From CBDDEC01 sp965198045 (lineage in GTDB: Bacteria; Chloroflexota; Dehalococcoidia; UBA2979): a stretch of 64,000 bases of DNA. Shown here one piece after another: positions 17,666 through 25,754 of this stretch (positions within the stretch are counted from its first letter, which is position 1; every line of letters begins with the position of its first letter). The translations under genes and the position numbers were made by a program. The DNA lies in contig CBDAOL010000007.1 in NCBI GenBank assembly GCA_965198045.1, positions 170,957-234,956 on the forward strand, written 5' to 3'. Under the pieces are notes generated by a model. The model made no database searches and was not told the DNA's origin. It worked only from the letters and a program-made list of their open reading frames with translations.

Positions 17666-18533
17666 CGCTCCATCCTCTCAAGGACTGGAGCCTCCAACAT
17701 TCCCGGGGCGGTTCAGTCACGTGGCCGCGGTCGCGCTTTCTGGCATGCTTGCCGGCTTCATCGTGGGCGGGCTTGGCGGCCGCCTCGTCATGCGTTTCTC
17801 GGCGATCGCAGCGCCTGAGCGCGTGAACGGAATCGCGACCGAGGCCGGCAACCGCGTCGGTGACATTACGGTTTCCGGCACCCTTGAACTCGTGATCTTC
17901 GTCGGTCTCTTCAGCGGGATATTTGGCGTGCTCGCCTACCTTTTCACTGAACCGTGGCTTCAGTGGGCCGGGCGGTGGCGGACTCTGCTGTTCGCTGTGG
18001 GCCTTCTCGTCGCAGCATCTCCGGTCGCGATCGACCCTGAGAACGTCGACTTCGCGATCCTCCGCAATCGACCGTTGAACGTCGCGATGTTCGCGTCGCT
18101 CTTTCTTGCCTTCGGCCTCCTGATGGGACCGCTGGTGCACTTCATCGAGCGCTGGCTCGTTCGGGTCGGAACGGGCGGTCCAGTGTTCACAATGACGCGC
18201 GCATCCGCGGTCGACCCGCCGGGGGTGGCTGTCCTTCTCCTCCTCGGATCGTTGATCAGCCTAGGATTCGGCGGCCAGTACCTTCTGGAGGACGCGTGCG
18301 GCTGTGACGTCCGATTTACCACGGAGGTCTTCCTGGTGGCGATCGCGGCGACCACCGTCATGCTGTGGGCCCTCTTGTCGGAAGACCATGTGAACATGCG
18401 CCGACTCCGGTTCGTGCGCGTTGCCGGCTACGTCGCCCTTTCCGGCGCGGTTGGAACAGGAGCCTTCCGGTTGATCGGCGACGTGAGGGAGATTCTGTAG
18501 CGCCATAACGTCCGCTGACGCTGGCGGCTGGCT

Positions 18534-18632
18534 GTGGCGGGCAAGGGCTTTGAGTTTGAGGACCGCGGCGAGGTGGCGTTGAAGGGTTTCGACCAGCCGG
18601 TGCGGGCGTGGGCGGTGCGCTGCGACCGCTGA
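18534..18632 (+). pseudogene. Cyclase C-terminal tail fragment
   Basis: GKGFEFEDRGEVALKGFDQP then VRAWAVRCDR and TGA is the last 30 residues of a class III cyclase of the LuxR/ATPase-associated sort (ending RAWAV). It lies alone, 33 bp after the membrane-protein stop. Divergent from the cyclases at 5848 and 7137, so it came from another gene. Confidence 0.5.
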
Positions 18633-18658
18633 CTGGCCCCGAGACGGTAGCCGTGGAC

Positions 18659-18680
18659 CCCGCAGTCTGAGAACTGCGGG
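18659..18680. other. Hairpin without T-tract
   Basis: CCCGCAGT and ACTGCGGG pair over eight bases around the loop CTGAGA. It sits between fragments. Possible terminator relic. Confidence 0.3.
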
Positions 18681-18797
18681 CACCTGAGCACCATCGAGGA
18701 ACCCAACTTCGTCAACGGGCTGCTGTTGAACTTCCTGTCAGCCAACAGTCCCTCCTAGGCAGCAGCCGTTCGGGGTCGCCGCACCCGTCTGCCTCAG

Positions 18798-18820
18798 GCC
18801 GCCCACCAGGCGGCTTTCTC
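18798..18820 (+). terminator. Possible intrinsic terminator
   Basis: GCCGCC, loop CACCA, GGCGGC, then TTTCTC. Short but followed by a T-rich run. Confidence 0.4.
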
Positions 18821-18949
18821 GGTCCGAGGCCTGTATGCGTTCGGTGTCATTTGAGCCGGACGCCGAGGGGATGGGCGCCCCCGCTGCGTAAGTGAGAGTG
18901 CGTTGCCTCGTGAAGGAACGTCAGAGCGCAGCGGTGCTACAACCGGCGC

Positions 18950-19063
18950 ATGGACTCAGAGACGGTCGCCCGATTGCAAGCTGCTCACGATGAGGCGTTC
19001 AAGCGCTACCTCGTCGCGGAGCGCGCCCTGCGGATCGCCCAGCACCTCGGGGCGTCTGCGTAG
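18950..19063 (+). pseudogene. Second copy of the small helical protein family, truncated
   Basis: MDSETVARLQAAHDEAFKRY then LVAERALRIAQHLGASA and TAG. The first 32 residues align closely with 12363-12560, but the charged C-terminal half is missing because the frame runs into a DUF429 relic. Either a short paralogue or a fusion junction. Confidence 0.45.
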
Positions 19064-19202
19064 CGAGGTCGCTGACGATGACATCCTCGATGCCTTTGCC
19101 GCTCTCTACACAGCACAGCGCGTGTCTGTCGAAGAGGCACGCACGCTCCCGGCTGAGCCGGCAGTCGACGAGCGGGGCCTACGGATGGAGATGGTGTACT
19201 GA
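19056..19202 (+). pseudogene. C-terminal fragment of a DUF429 (RNase H-like) protein
   Basis: DDDILDAFAALYTAQRV and the ending ERGLRMEMVY are typical of the end of DUF429 proteins (DD.lDAlaaa.TA.r ... RGLRMEi). The N-terminal RNase H-like part is absent. It overlaps the truncated helical-protein copy in another frame, marking a join. Confidence 0.6.
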
Positions 19203-19213
19203 CCGTCCTGCCT

Positions 19214-19340
19214 CGGCACCACCGTAGAGACGCCGCAGCCCGAGGGCCTCGTAGAAGGTTGTCGCCGCCCGCATGTCACGCACCGTCAGCGTGATCGCGC
19301 TGTTCGACTCGAACCCAGGCTCCGGCGCTGTATCACTCAC
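19214..19340 (-). pseudogene. N-terminal fragment of a VOC/glyoxalase protein
   Basis: From GTG 19340: VSDTAPEPGFESNSAITLTV then RDMRAATTFYEALGLRRLYG, nearly the same as the start of the VOC gene at 20720-21142. Similarity stops near 19214. Together with 10300-10424 there are now an N-terminal relic, a C-terminal relic and one full gene. Confidence 0.6.
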
Positions 19341-19392
19341 TCGAAGCGGACTACGCGCTCGCGCCGACGCGCGTCCCACCTCCCTCGCCGCA

Positions 19393-19451
19393 GCGCGCGA
19401 GGGCCGGCTGGAAGCGGGCGACGGCGCTGCGCGCGCGTCTGCGATCTGCCT
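19393..19451. repeat. Dispersed GC-rich intergenic repeat, copy B
   Basis: Matches 2880-2939 through GCGCGCGAGG, CTGGAAGCGGGCGACG and GCGCGCGT.TGCG. Confidence 0.5.
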
Positions 19452-19569
19452 CCGGGCCAGGCGATTTTCTCTGTGTGAAACGGAGCGCTCCGCGACGGTC
19501 CGCGATCGACGAGAGCGCGGCACGTGCGATCCGTCGCGACTGGCGCGCGCGCCGTGCGACGATACGACG

Positions 19570-19788
19570 ATGGCAGGTGATGAGCTCAGCTATCGGGCGC
19601 CGAGACCGGGCGAGGAGGCGGCGATCCTCGAGCTGATCGACGCCTCCTTCGGGGATCGCTGGCCAGGAATACCCATCTCCGTCTCTCGGCTCGAGCACCT
19701 CAAGTGGAAGATGAGCAGTCCTGACGGCGTGGTGTACATCTCGGACCGGGAGTCGGGGATCTACGCGCTGCAGGTGAAGCTGCCGTAG
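19570..19788 (+). pseudogene. GNAT acetyltransferase N-terminal fragment
   Basis: MAGDELSYRAPRPGEEAAIL then ELIDASFGDRWPG and LEHLKWKMSSPDGVV is the start of an Eis-like GNAT domain (the yRapRpgDe..il.L...sFG ... LeHl.Wk pattern). After DRESG the sequence turns into an unrelated eight residues and stops, so the acetyl-CoA-binding part is missing. Confidence 0.5.
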
Positions 19789-19800
19789 CCCGAACAGGCC

Positions 19801-20346
19801 ATGACCGCCGAAGCGCTCATCATCGTCGCCGTTCGCGTCCTCGGATCGCTGCCAGTGCTGCGCTGGGCGTTCGTCGGCGCTGTGATCGCGATCCTGGTCG
19901 ACCTCAGCGACCTGTTCATGCGCGACCTGATCGACCTCGGCGGCATCCCGCCCTACCAGACCTTCGATAAGTGGCTCGACCAGGTCTACATGCTCGCGTT
20001 CCTCGTCGTCGCGCTCCGCTGGGATGTCGTGCCTCGGACAATCGCGATCGTGCTGTATGCGTACCGGCTTGTCGGCTTCGGAATCTTCGAGGTCTACGAA
20101 GATCGCGCGTTGCTGTTCGTGTTCCCGAACGTCTTCGAGTTCTGGTTCCTCTTCGTGGCCGCCACGTTGCTCTGGTGGCCCGACTTCCGCTGGACGCGCC
20201 GCAACACGACGCTGGCCCTCGTGCCCCTCGTCGCGCTCAAGGAACTCCACGAGTACGCTATCCATGTCGGCCGCTGGCTCGACGGCTTCCACTCGATCGA
20301 CGCGGTCGAGGCGATCTTCGGCTGGCTGGTGTCGCCGTTCGGCTAG
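19801..20346 (+). CDS. Integral membrane protein of unknown function
   Basis: 181 residues from ATG 19801. Five to six hydrophobic helices alternate with conserved-looking polar spots (DLSDLFMRDLIDLGG, KELHEYAIHVGRWLD). Composition is well ordered and there are no frame breaks, unlike its neighbours. Family not recognised. It follows the GNAT relic by 12 bp, so it could once have shared its transcript. Confidence 0.6.
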   Translation: MTAEALIIVAVRVLGSLPVLRWAFVGAVIAILVDLSDLFMRDLIDLGGIPPYQTFDKWLDQVYMLAFLVVALRWDVVPRTIAIVLYAYRLVGFGIFEVYEDRALLFVFPNVFEFWFLFVAATLLWWPDFRWTRRNTTLALVPLVALKELHEYAIHVGRWLDGFHSIDAVEAIFGWLVSPFG

Positions 20347-20356
20347 ACTCCCCACC

Positions 20357-20740
20357 ATGTCCGAGCACCAGGACCGGTACTTCCCGCCGCGGGGGTGGTG
20401 ATCCGCGGGGGCTACCTCGTGGCGGAGTGGGGCGATCCCGCGCGCGTGGACATGACGTTCAGCGCGACGAAGAGCTACTTGTCGGTGACGGTCGGGCTGG
20501 CGCTCGACCGCGTGCTGCTCGGTTCGATGGACGAGCCGGTCTGCGAGCGAATCGACGACGCCGGGTTCTAGTCTGATCACAACGCACGGATCACCTGGAA
20601 GCACCTGCTGCAGATGACGAGCGAGTGGCAAGGCACGCTGTTCGACCGGCCGGACAGCGTCGACTACCACCGCGACGTGCCGGGCACCTCGCAGTCAGCC
20701 GCCGAGGCGCGCAGCTCGGTTACGTACCCGGGGAGTTCGA
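20357..20740 (+). pseudogene. Serine beta-lactamase-like hydrolase, fragmentary
   Basis: MSEHQDRYFPPRG (ATG 20357) is followed after a frame break by VIRGGYLVAEWGDPARVDMT, FSATKSYLS (the Ser-x-x-Lys catalytic motif) and VGLALDRVLL. A TAG at 20569 interrupts DDAGF/SDHNARITWKHLLQ, where GAG would restore Glu. The sequence continues to about YHRDVPGTSQS and then collides with the VOC gene on the other strand. Member of the class C beta-lactamase/esterase family; clearly not functional. Confidence 0.7.
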
Positions 20741-21142
20741 ACGAGCAGGGCGATGCTCGTGACCACGCCCGAGCCGCCGCGCGAAACTCAGCTCGTGCCC
20801 GTCCGGGTCACGCAGGTGGAAGTAACGCTCGCCCCAAGAGGCATCGCGCGGCGCGAAGAGCGGGCGAAGCCCGGCTGCGGTCGCACGCGCGTGCATAGCG
20901 TCGACATCCGCCACGTAGAAAATCACCCGCCCCCAACGCCGCTCTCCGTCATCGAGCGCCACCTGCTGCAAGTTGAGGTACTGTCCGCCTACCTCGTAGC
21001 TCGTGAACGACGCCTCAGCGCCGCCGTAGAGACGCCGCAGCCCGAGGACCTCGTAGAACGTCGTCGCGGCTCGCATGTCACGCACCGCCAGCGTGATCGC
21101 GCTGATCGACTCGAACCCATGCTCCGTCGCTGTGTCGCTCAC
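20720..21142 (-). CDS. VOC (glyoxalase/bleomycin-resistance-like) family protein
   Basis: 140 residues from GTG 21142, chosen because homology to the relic at 19340 begins at the same codon. Two beta-alpha-beta-beta-beta modules are present: AITLAVRDMRAATTFYEVLG with YLNLQQV, then GRVIFYVADVDAMHARATAA with GERYFHLRDPDGHELSFARR. A Glu near the end (HELSF) occupies the usual metal-ligand position. Substrate cannot be told; VOC enzymes include lyases, dioxygenases and resistance proteins. The tail after RRLG may be spurious. The only full copy of three related pieces in the window. Confidence 0.7.
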   Translation of the reverse strand: MSDTATEHGFESISAITLAVRDMRAATTFYEVLGLRRLYGGAEASFTSYEVGGQYLNLQQVALDDGERRWGRVIFYVADVDAMHARATAAGLRPLFAPRDASWGERYFHLRDPDGHELSFARRLGRGHEHRPARSNSPGT

Positions 21143-21443
21143 TCGAAGCAGACTACCCGCTCGCGCTCGACGAGCGCCCCCACCGCGCCGACCGACGGCG
21201 CGCCTGAGCCACGCGCGCGGGCCTACGGCGAGTACCGTCATCATCACGCTCGCCATGATGAGCGGCGCCACGCTGTTTGCCGATGGCGTGTCGCACGGCC
21301 CGCTGACGCTTCGCTGCCGGCGATGATTTCCACTAGCGTGCAACCGACTGAGCGGCGGCCTGTCACGATCGATCGCTACGAGGAATGCAGCGGCCGCCGC
21401 GCCCTGAGACGAGTGAGGAGCCGGGGAGCCCGCTGGGGGCGCT

Positions 21444-22826
21444 GTGACGCTACCTGTTGAATCGCTGCCACGCCGGGTGCGCCAGCTCTACGCGGTCGGC
21501 AGCACGGCCGGCAGTGCGATCACTCAGACCTGGGCTCTCTGGCTCATCTACTTCTACGCCCCGCCATCTGACGAGACATCAATCGCGCTGCGGGTGCCCG
21601 AGGTGGGCGGTCTTGACGCTCGCGTGGTGCTCGGGCTGGTCCTCACGCTGGCGCGGTTGATCGAAGCCCTCGATGACCCGTTGCTCGGGTACTGGACCGA
21701 TCGTGCACGCACACGGTGGGGCCGCCGCATCCCGTTCGTGCTCTTCGGGACGCCGTTTTGGTGCCTGACCTTCGTGCTGCTGTTCCTGCCACCCGTCGCC
21801 GGGGCCTCAAGCGTCAATCTCGCCTTCCTCTTCATCACAGCGGTGGCGTTCTTCCTCACAAGCAACATCGCCGGCGCGCCGATCGAGGCGCTCCTGCCGC
21901 ACCTCGCCCGGACCAACGACGACCGTGTGGCGGTGGCCACGTTGCAGGTGATCTTCGGCGTGATCGGCGCGGCGATCGGGCTCTCGCTCAGCGCGCTGCT
22001 GGTCCAGCTTGTGGGCTTCGCCGGGATGGTGATCGCGATCGCCGCCATCGCGCTGGCGACGCGCTACGTCTCCCTCGGTGGCGTCTGGCGTCACGCGCTG
22101 CGCGACAACACGCCATCGGAGCCGGGCTTCTGGAAGGCGGTGACCGGCACGTTCCGCAATGCGCACTTCATCGCCTTCCTCCCGAGCTTCGTCTGCTTCC
22201 AGGTCGGCGCGCAGTTGCTCGTCGCGATGCTCCCGTTCTACGTGGGCACGATACTGCCAGAGGTCGAGGTGCTCGGCTTTAAGGGCGCGGATGACGAGGG
22301 CATCTTCACGTTCCTGCTGACTGCGGTCATCATCGCCTCGATGCTGGCGGCTGTGCCGTTCTTTGCAGCCGCTGCCAGGCGATACGGGAAGGCGACGGCG
22401 TACCGCTTCGCGATGCTCGGCTCGGCGGCCGCCTTCCCGCTGTTCGCTTTCGCGGGGTCGCTACCGCTACTGCCTCCGCTTGGGCAGGCGATCGTTGCCG
22501 TGATGGTGGCCGGGGCGCCGACCGCTGGCGTCTTCCTCTTCCCAGGCATCATTACGGCAGATATCACCGATGACGATGCCGGGAACACGGGATCGCAGCG
22601 CGCCGGGATGTTCTACGGCGCGCAAAACCTCGTCGAGAAGCTCGCGTCCTCGGTGACGCCGTTGCTGTTCGCGCTACTGCTGCTCGCGGGGGACTCGGCG
22701 TCCGACCCGCTCGGCGTCCGCCTCGTTGGCCCGGCGGCGGGGCTCTTCGTGCTCCTCGGCTACCTCTCGTTCCGCCGCTACCGGCTCGAAGTCGCAGGGG
22801 AACGGAGCCGCGCACCGACGAGCTGA
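21444..22826 (+). CDS. MFS transporter of the GPH (MelB-like) symporter family
   Basis: 460 residues from GTG 21444. Twelve helices are expected. The motif IEALDDPLLGYWTDRARTRW then GRRIPFVLFGTP is diagnostic of glycoside-pentoside-hexuronide cation symporters, including the paired Asp residues for cation binding. The second half shows FFAAAARRYGKATAYRFAML and SGSQRAGMFYGAQNL-like segments. Likely uptake of a sugar or related solute with a cation; the substrate is not evident from context. No frame breaks. Confidence 0.85.
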   Translation: MTLPVESLPRRVRQLYAVGSTAGSAITQTWALWLIYFYAPPSDETSIALRVPEVGGLDARVVLGLVLTLARLIEALDDPLLGYWTDRARTRWGRRIPFVLFGTPFWCLTFVLLFLPPVAGASSVNLAFLFITAVAFFLTSNIAGAPIEALLPHLARTNDDRVAVATLQVIFGVIGAAIGLSLSALLVQLVGFAGMVIAIAAIALATRYVSLGGVWRHALRDNTPSEPGFWKAVTGTFRNAHFIAFLPSFVCFQVGAQLLVAMLPFYVGTILPEVEVLGFKGADDEGIFTFLLTAVIIASMLAAVPFFAAAARRYGKATAYRFAMLGSAAAFPLFAFAGSLPLLPPLGQAIVAVMVAGAPTAGVFLFPGIITADITDDDAGNTGSQRAGMFYGAQNLVEKLASSVTPLLFALLLLAGDSASDPLGVRLVGPAAGLFVLLGYLSFRRYRLEVAGERSRAPTS

Positions 22827-22937
22827 CCACTACCGCACCGAAGGATGCGTGGCACGACCCGAAACACGGCCGTCATCTTGCCGTCGCCGCGGCGAAACAA
22901 AACGGTGGCAAGGTACTCGTGAGGGAGGCGCTGCGAG

Positions 22938-23243
22938 ATGATTCGACGACTTGACGATCTGCATGCTAGCGGTGGCGAGCGGCCTGACCTGCTCGGACAC
23001 GAGCCAATCAGACTGGCTCACCAGGTGCTTGAGCGCTTCCCCGAGATCGTGCGGCGTCACAGGTTCGTCGCCGGTGGCGCAGCGATCTCCTCGTCGTTGG
23101 TGGTGCTCGCCGGTGCGGCTATCGCGAGGCGAGTACGCGCGGGCGCGTCGCCGACCGAGGCGGTCGGACAGGTGACAGCCGACGAGATTAGCGCGCCGCC
23201 CCTCATCTCCGAACGCGCACCAGTGATGGCCCTCGCCTCATAA
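22938..23243 (+). CDS. Small protein with one membrane helix
   Basis: 101 residues from ATG 22938 with GGGAGGCGCTGCGAG before it, a strong start. A polar N-terminal part (HEPIRLAHQVLERFPEIVRR) leads to one helix (AISSSLVVLAGAAIARRV). Family not recognised. A preceding short frame (22844-22956, DPKHGRHLAVAAAKQNGGKV) may be another remnant. Confidence 0.4.
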   Translation: MIRRLDDLHASGGERPDLLGHEPIRLAHQVLERFPEIVRRHRFVAGGAAISSSLVVLAGAAIARRVRAGASPTEAVGQVTADEISAPPLISERAPVMALAS

Positions 23244-23497
23244 GCGGGCGGAGAGCAGCGTTCAACCAGGGACCGCCGCGGACGCTCGACAGCGTCGCGT
23301 TCGCTCCGTGCGTCCCGGCAACCCGCGAGGCTCGCTGGACACGGGCGAGGTCGAGGTCGAGACGCGCGCGTAGTTCATCTGCTTAGCGCACTCGCGGTCC
23401 GCGTCGCCGCAAACGGGCACGTATGCGTCTTGCGCTAGGATGTGCGCGATCCCGCATTTGCCGGCTAGGGGGTGCGTCGTGACGAATCCGCTCATGG

Positions 23498-23848
23498 GTG
23501 TGGGAGCTTGTCTCCGACGAGGAGGAGGGCCTTTTCATCCTCACCGAGGCACATTTCACCGACCTCACCGTCTGGAACGACAGGGCGCCCTGGACTATCG
23601 CCAGCCGCGACGAGATCACGGACGAGATGCGTGTCGACGCCTATGAGGGCTTGCTGTTCGCCATTGGCGGGACGTACGAGATCGTCTCAGAGGACGGGAG
23701 CGAGTACGAGCTTCGCTTCCATCCGATCGTCAGCAAGTACCCCCAAGAAATCCCCGCGTTTAGCCACCATCTGACTCTTGACGGCGACATGATGAGCGGG
23801 GAGGTTCGCGGTCGCACCGAGACGTGGCGGAGGGTCGCATCCGCCTGA
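23498..23848 (+). CDS. Lipocalin-like domain protein, possibly N-terminally shortened
   Basis: 116 residues from GTG 23498. Segments WELVSDEEEGLFILTEAHFT, the central GGTYEIVSEDGSEYELRFHP and the ending HHLTLDGDMMSGEVRGRTET then WRRV fit the small lipocalin-like fold in which a ligand pocket forms inside one barrel. The first strand starts at once after the start codon, so a few residues or a leader may be lost. Ligand unknown. Confidence 0.5.
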   Translation: MWELVSDEEEGLFILTEAHFTDLTVWNDRAPWTIASRDEITDEMRVDAYEGLLFAIGGTYEIVSEDGSEYELRFHPIVSKYPQEIPAFSHHLTLDGDMMSGEVRGRTETWRRVASA

Positions 23849-23867
23849 GCCCCGCCGGCGCAGGCAG

Positions 23868-24803
23868 CTAGCTGACGTGCAGCACGGCCTTGCCGCTGAT
23901 CTGGCGGTCGAGCAAGCGCCCCGCGACCTCGGCGACATCGGTCCACGGCGCCTCGTGATCGATCTTCGGGACGACTGACCCCTCGGCGACCATCTCGGCC
24001 AGCCGAGCGAGGCCCTCGGACGCCGGCTGCTCGCGGATCTCGCGGAAGAGGGTGAAGCGGTAGAACTGCGCAGCGCCCGCAGCGAGGTGCTCGCGCGCGT
24101 TGAACGCGAACTCGGCGCCGGAGGAAACGCCGTAGAGCACGCACATGCCACCCGGTGCGAGCACCGTGAGTGCCATCGAAAGCGTGTCGCCCCCCACCCC
24201 TTCGAGCACGAGGTCGTACGGACCGTGAAGGGCTGCGGCCTCCCGGTCCGCGCCGACGACAATCTCCGCAGCGCCCGCTTCGCGCGCGTCCGCACCGCGC
24301 TCGGGTCGACGAACAACGCCCACGACATGCGCGCCCGCGTTGCGGGCGAGCTGGCATGCGAAGTGGCCGACGCCACCATTCGCGCCGGTGATCAGAACGC
24401 GGCGTCCGAGGATCGAGCCGTTGCGGTCCAGCCCATACATCGCCGTCAGACCGGCCACCGGGAGCGTCGACGCCTGAGCGAACGAGACGGAGTCAGGCAT
24501 TACGGCGAGCGCATCGGTCGGCACGGCCACAAGCTCCGCCCAGGCTCCGGAAGGCACGAAACCGACCACAGGATCGCCCGCGGCTGGACCGCTCGCATCC
24601 GAGGCAGGTGCCTCGACCGTGCCGGCGAGGTCCCAGCCTGGCCGCCAGCCGTCGGGGGCCATCTGCGTTCGCCGCGTCTCGCCCAGGTTTAGTGAGAAGG
24701 ACGAGACGCGAATCAGGGCCTCGCTGGGCGTGCGTACTGGCTCGGAGGCATCGGCAATCACGAGGCGCCGCTTGGCGCTGGAATCGACTACCACACTGCG
24801 CAT
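23868..24803 (-). CDS. Zinc-binding-dehydrogenase-like / quinone oxidoreductase family protein
   Basis: 311 residues from ATG 24803. N-terminal GroES-like part (EALIRVSSFSLNLGETRR, GWDLAGTVE, GDPVVGFVPSGAWAELV) and a Rossmann domain with GANGGVGHFACQLARNAGA. There is no zinc-ligand Cys cluster, so it belongs to the NADPH:quinone reductase (MDR) branch. The C-terminus GRLLDRQISGKAVLHVS is standard. Reaction: NADPH-dependent reduction of a quinone or enone. Length is normal and no breaks are seen. Confidence 0.85.
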   Translation of the reverse strand: MRSVVVDSSAKRRLVIADASEPVRTPSEALIRVSSFSLNLGETRRTQMAPDGWRPGWDLAGTVEAPASDASGPAAGDPVVGFVPSGAWAELVAVPTDALAVMPDSVSFAQASTLPVAGLTAMYGLDRNGSILGRRVLITGANGGVGHFACQLARNAGAHVVGVVRRPERGADAREAGAAEIVVGADREAAALHGPYDLVLEGVGGDTLSMALTVLAPGGMCVLYGVSSGAEFAFNAREHLAAGAAQFYRFTLFREIREQPASEGLARLAEMVAEGSVVPKIDHEAPWTDVAEVAGRLLDRQISGKAVLHVS

Positions 24804-24861
24804 GATGACCTCAGGGTGCTGACTTCGAGCATCGAAGCGCGCGCGCGCCGGCGGGCACCGG

Positions 24862-25204
24862 CTACGACGCGTGCTGCGCGACGATCGCTTCCGCCTCGTT
24901 CGTGACGGTGGGTAGCGCCGCCTGAAACGCCTCCTCATCGAGCGACGCCGCGACCGTCGCGTACCCCGCTCGCTCGATCATGGGCCTCAGGCGGCCCCGC
25001 TCGAAGCGTTCCAGCGCCCAGGCGAGCGGATCGCCTGCCGCGGTCACGTCCAGCATCAAGCGCTCGTTATTCTGCTCCGGCCCGTAGTGGTAATGGGGTG
25101 CGTTGGCGAAGCAGTCGAAGCGCAACAGTTCAGTGTCCCGCCCGTCCACTTCCGCATAAACCTGGATGCAGAGCCCCGCGTCGCCCGGGATGTCGTTTCG
25201 GTAG
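24862..25204 (-). pseudogene. Conserved protein truncated at its N-terminus by the IS3 remnant
   Basis: About 112 residues are original: NDIPGDAGLCIQVYAEVDGR, FDCFANAPHYHYGPE, LDVTAAGDPLAWALERFERG and a helical end. The HYHYGPE block suggests a DUF7700-like protein, tentatively. The first residues of the frame (MVSQRGSGHYR) come from the IS end, so the natural start is lost. Confidence 0.5.
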
Positions 25205-25475
25205 TGACCGGACCCCCTTTGCGAGACCACCGCTTATGAGAGTCCAGCGTGTTGCTGAGCCTCCCAGCGCTCGGCGTAGGTAGCCGGGGCGAGCCAGCCC
25301 AGGCTGCTGTGCGGGCGCTTCGTGTTGTACTCGATCCGCCAGTCCTCGATCAGCACCTGCGCCTCGAGCAGGCTGTCGAACTGCTCGACGGCCAGGAACT
25401 CGTCGCGCAGCCGGCCGTTGAACGACTCGACGAATGGGTTTTTCCACGGCGCACCGGGCTCGATGTAGCTGCTGC
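25205..25475 (-). mobile_element. Truncated IS3-family copy 3 (271 bp)
   Basis: Nearly identical to 3366-3636, covering one terminal repeat and the last about 80 codons of orfB. Similarity stops abruptly after GCTGCTGC. As in copy 1, CGGTAG precedes the TGACC end. The missing part of the element was deleted together with flanking DNA. Confidence 0.9.
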
Positions 25476-25711
25476 ATAGCGCACTCGAGAGCGAGGGGTC
25501 TGCAAAGCCAGTGGCCTCCGTACCGTCGCCTTCCGCAAGTCGGTAGGAGCCGTCACTTGCGAGTTCAAGGATCGTCGAGCAGCCACCGTACGGACACAAC
25601 CCCCCCGCGCCACTCGACGCTGACCATTGGGACAGCCGGAGTCGACTCTTCATCGGAGCAAGCCGCCAGCGCGAGCACGAGCAAGGTCAAGACGTACAGT
25701 ACAGCCCTCAT
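25476..25711 (-). pseudogene. Lipoprotein gene, frameshifted in a G7 run and cut by the IS remnant
   Basis: ATG 25711 starts MRAVLYVLTLLVLALAACSD, a classic lipoprotein leader with LAAC lipobox. Mature sequence continues EESTPAVPMVSVEW. At the run of seven G (25600-25606) the frame changes, and the logical continuation is GLCPYGGCSTILELASDGSY then RLAEGDGTEATGF. The gene ends where the IS remnant begins. One base more or fewer in the homopolymer would restore about 79 residues. Confidence 0.6.
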
Positions 25712-25754
25712 TCAGGTGGAACGAGTGGCAGGCCCCACAACCCCGGCCTCCTAG

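Larger units (their letters stand above)
16426..17715 (-). mobile_element. IS3-family insertion sequence of a second type (1290 bp), with GTCA target duplication
   Basis: The ends TGAACCGCCCCGGG are perfect inverted repeats over 14 bp and continue imperfectly (GTGGAGACTC against TTGGAGGCTC). GTCA lies directly outside both ends (16422-16425 and 17716-17719), the hallmark of a simple insertion. Transposase genes lie on the minus strand. Unrelated in sequence to the copies at 3366 and 61939. Confidence 0.93.
16385..18500 (+). pseudogene. Membrane protein gene split by an IS3 element (16385-16425 joined to 17720-18500)
   Basis: From ATG 16385 (GGTGGGGGATCTCG upstream) the frame reads MREPGDSIDALGG, reaching the IS at 16426. 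After the IS and one copy of the GTCA target duplication, the same frame continues HVAAVALSGMLAGFIVGGLG and runs to TAG 18500. The rebuilt product is 273 residues with about seven hydrophobic helices (AGFIVGGLGG, LELVIFVGLFSGIFGVLAYLF, LLFAVGLLVAA, VAMFASLFLAFGLLMGPLV and others). Without the IS this would be an intact integral membrane protein. Family not recognised. The IS-borne frame running in from 16947 is fortuitous. Confidence 0.8.

Noticed and set aside
16947..18500. A 517-residue membrane protein starting inside the IS3 element
   Set aside because: Its first 250 residues are antisense to the transposase; removing the IS gives the natural start at 16385.
22844..22956. Short frame with DPKHGRHLAVAAAKQNGGKV as a gene
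   Set aside because: Protein-like for only about 30 residues, without start or family; left as a possible remnant.
3360..25210. CGGTAG before the IS end in copies 1 and 3 as part of the element
   Set aside because: Copy 2 lacks it at the same end, so it is either target preference or coincidence.
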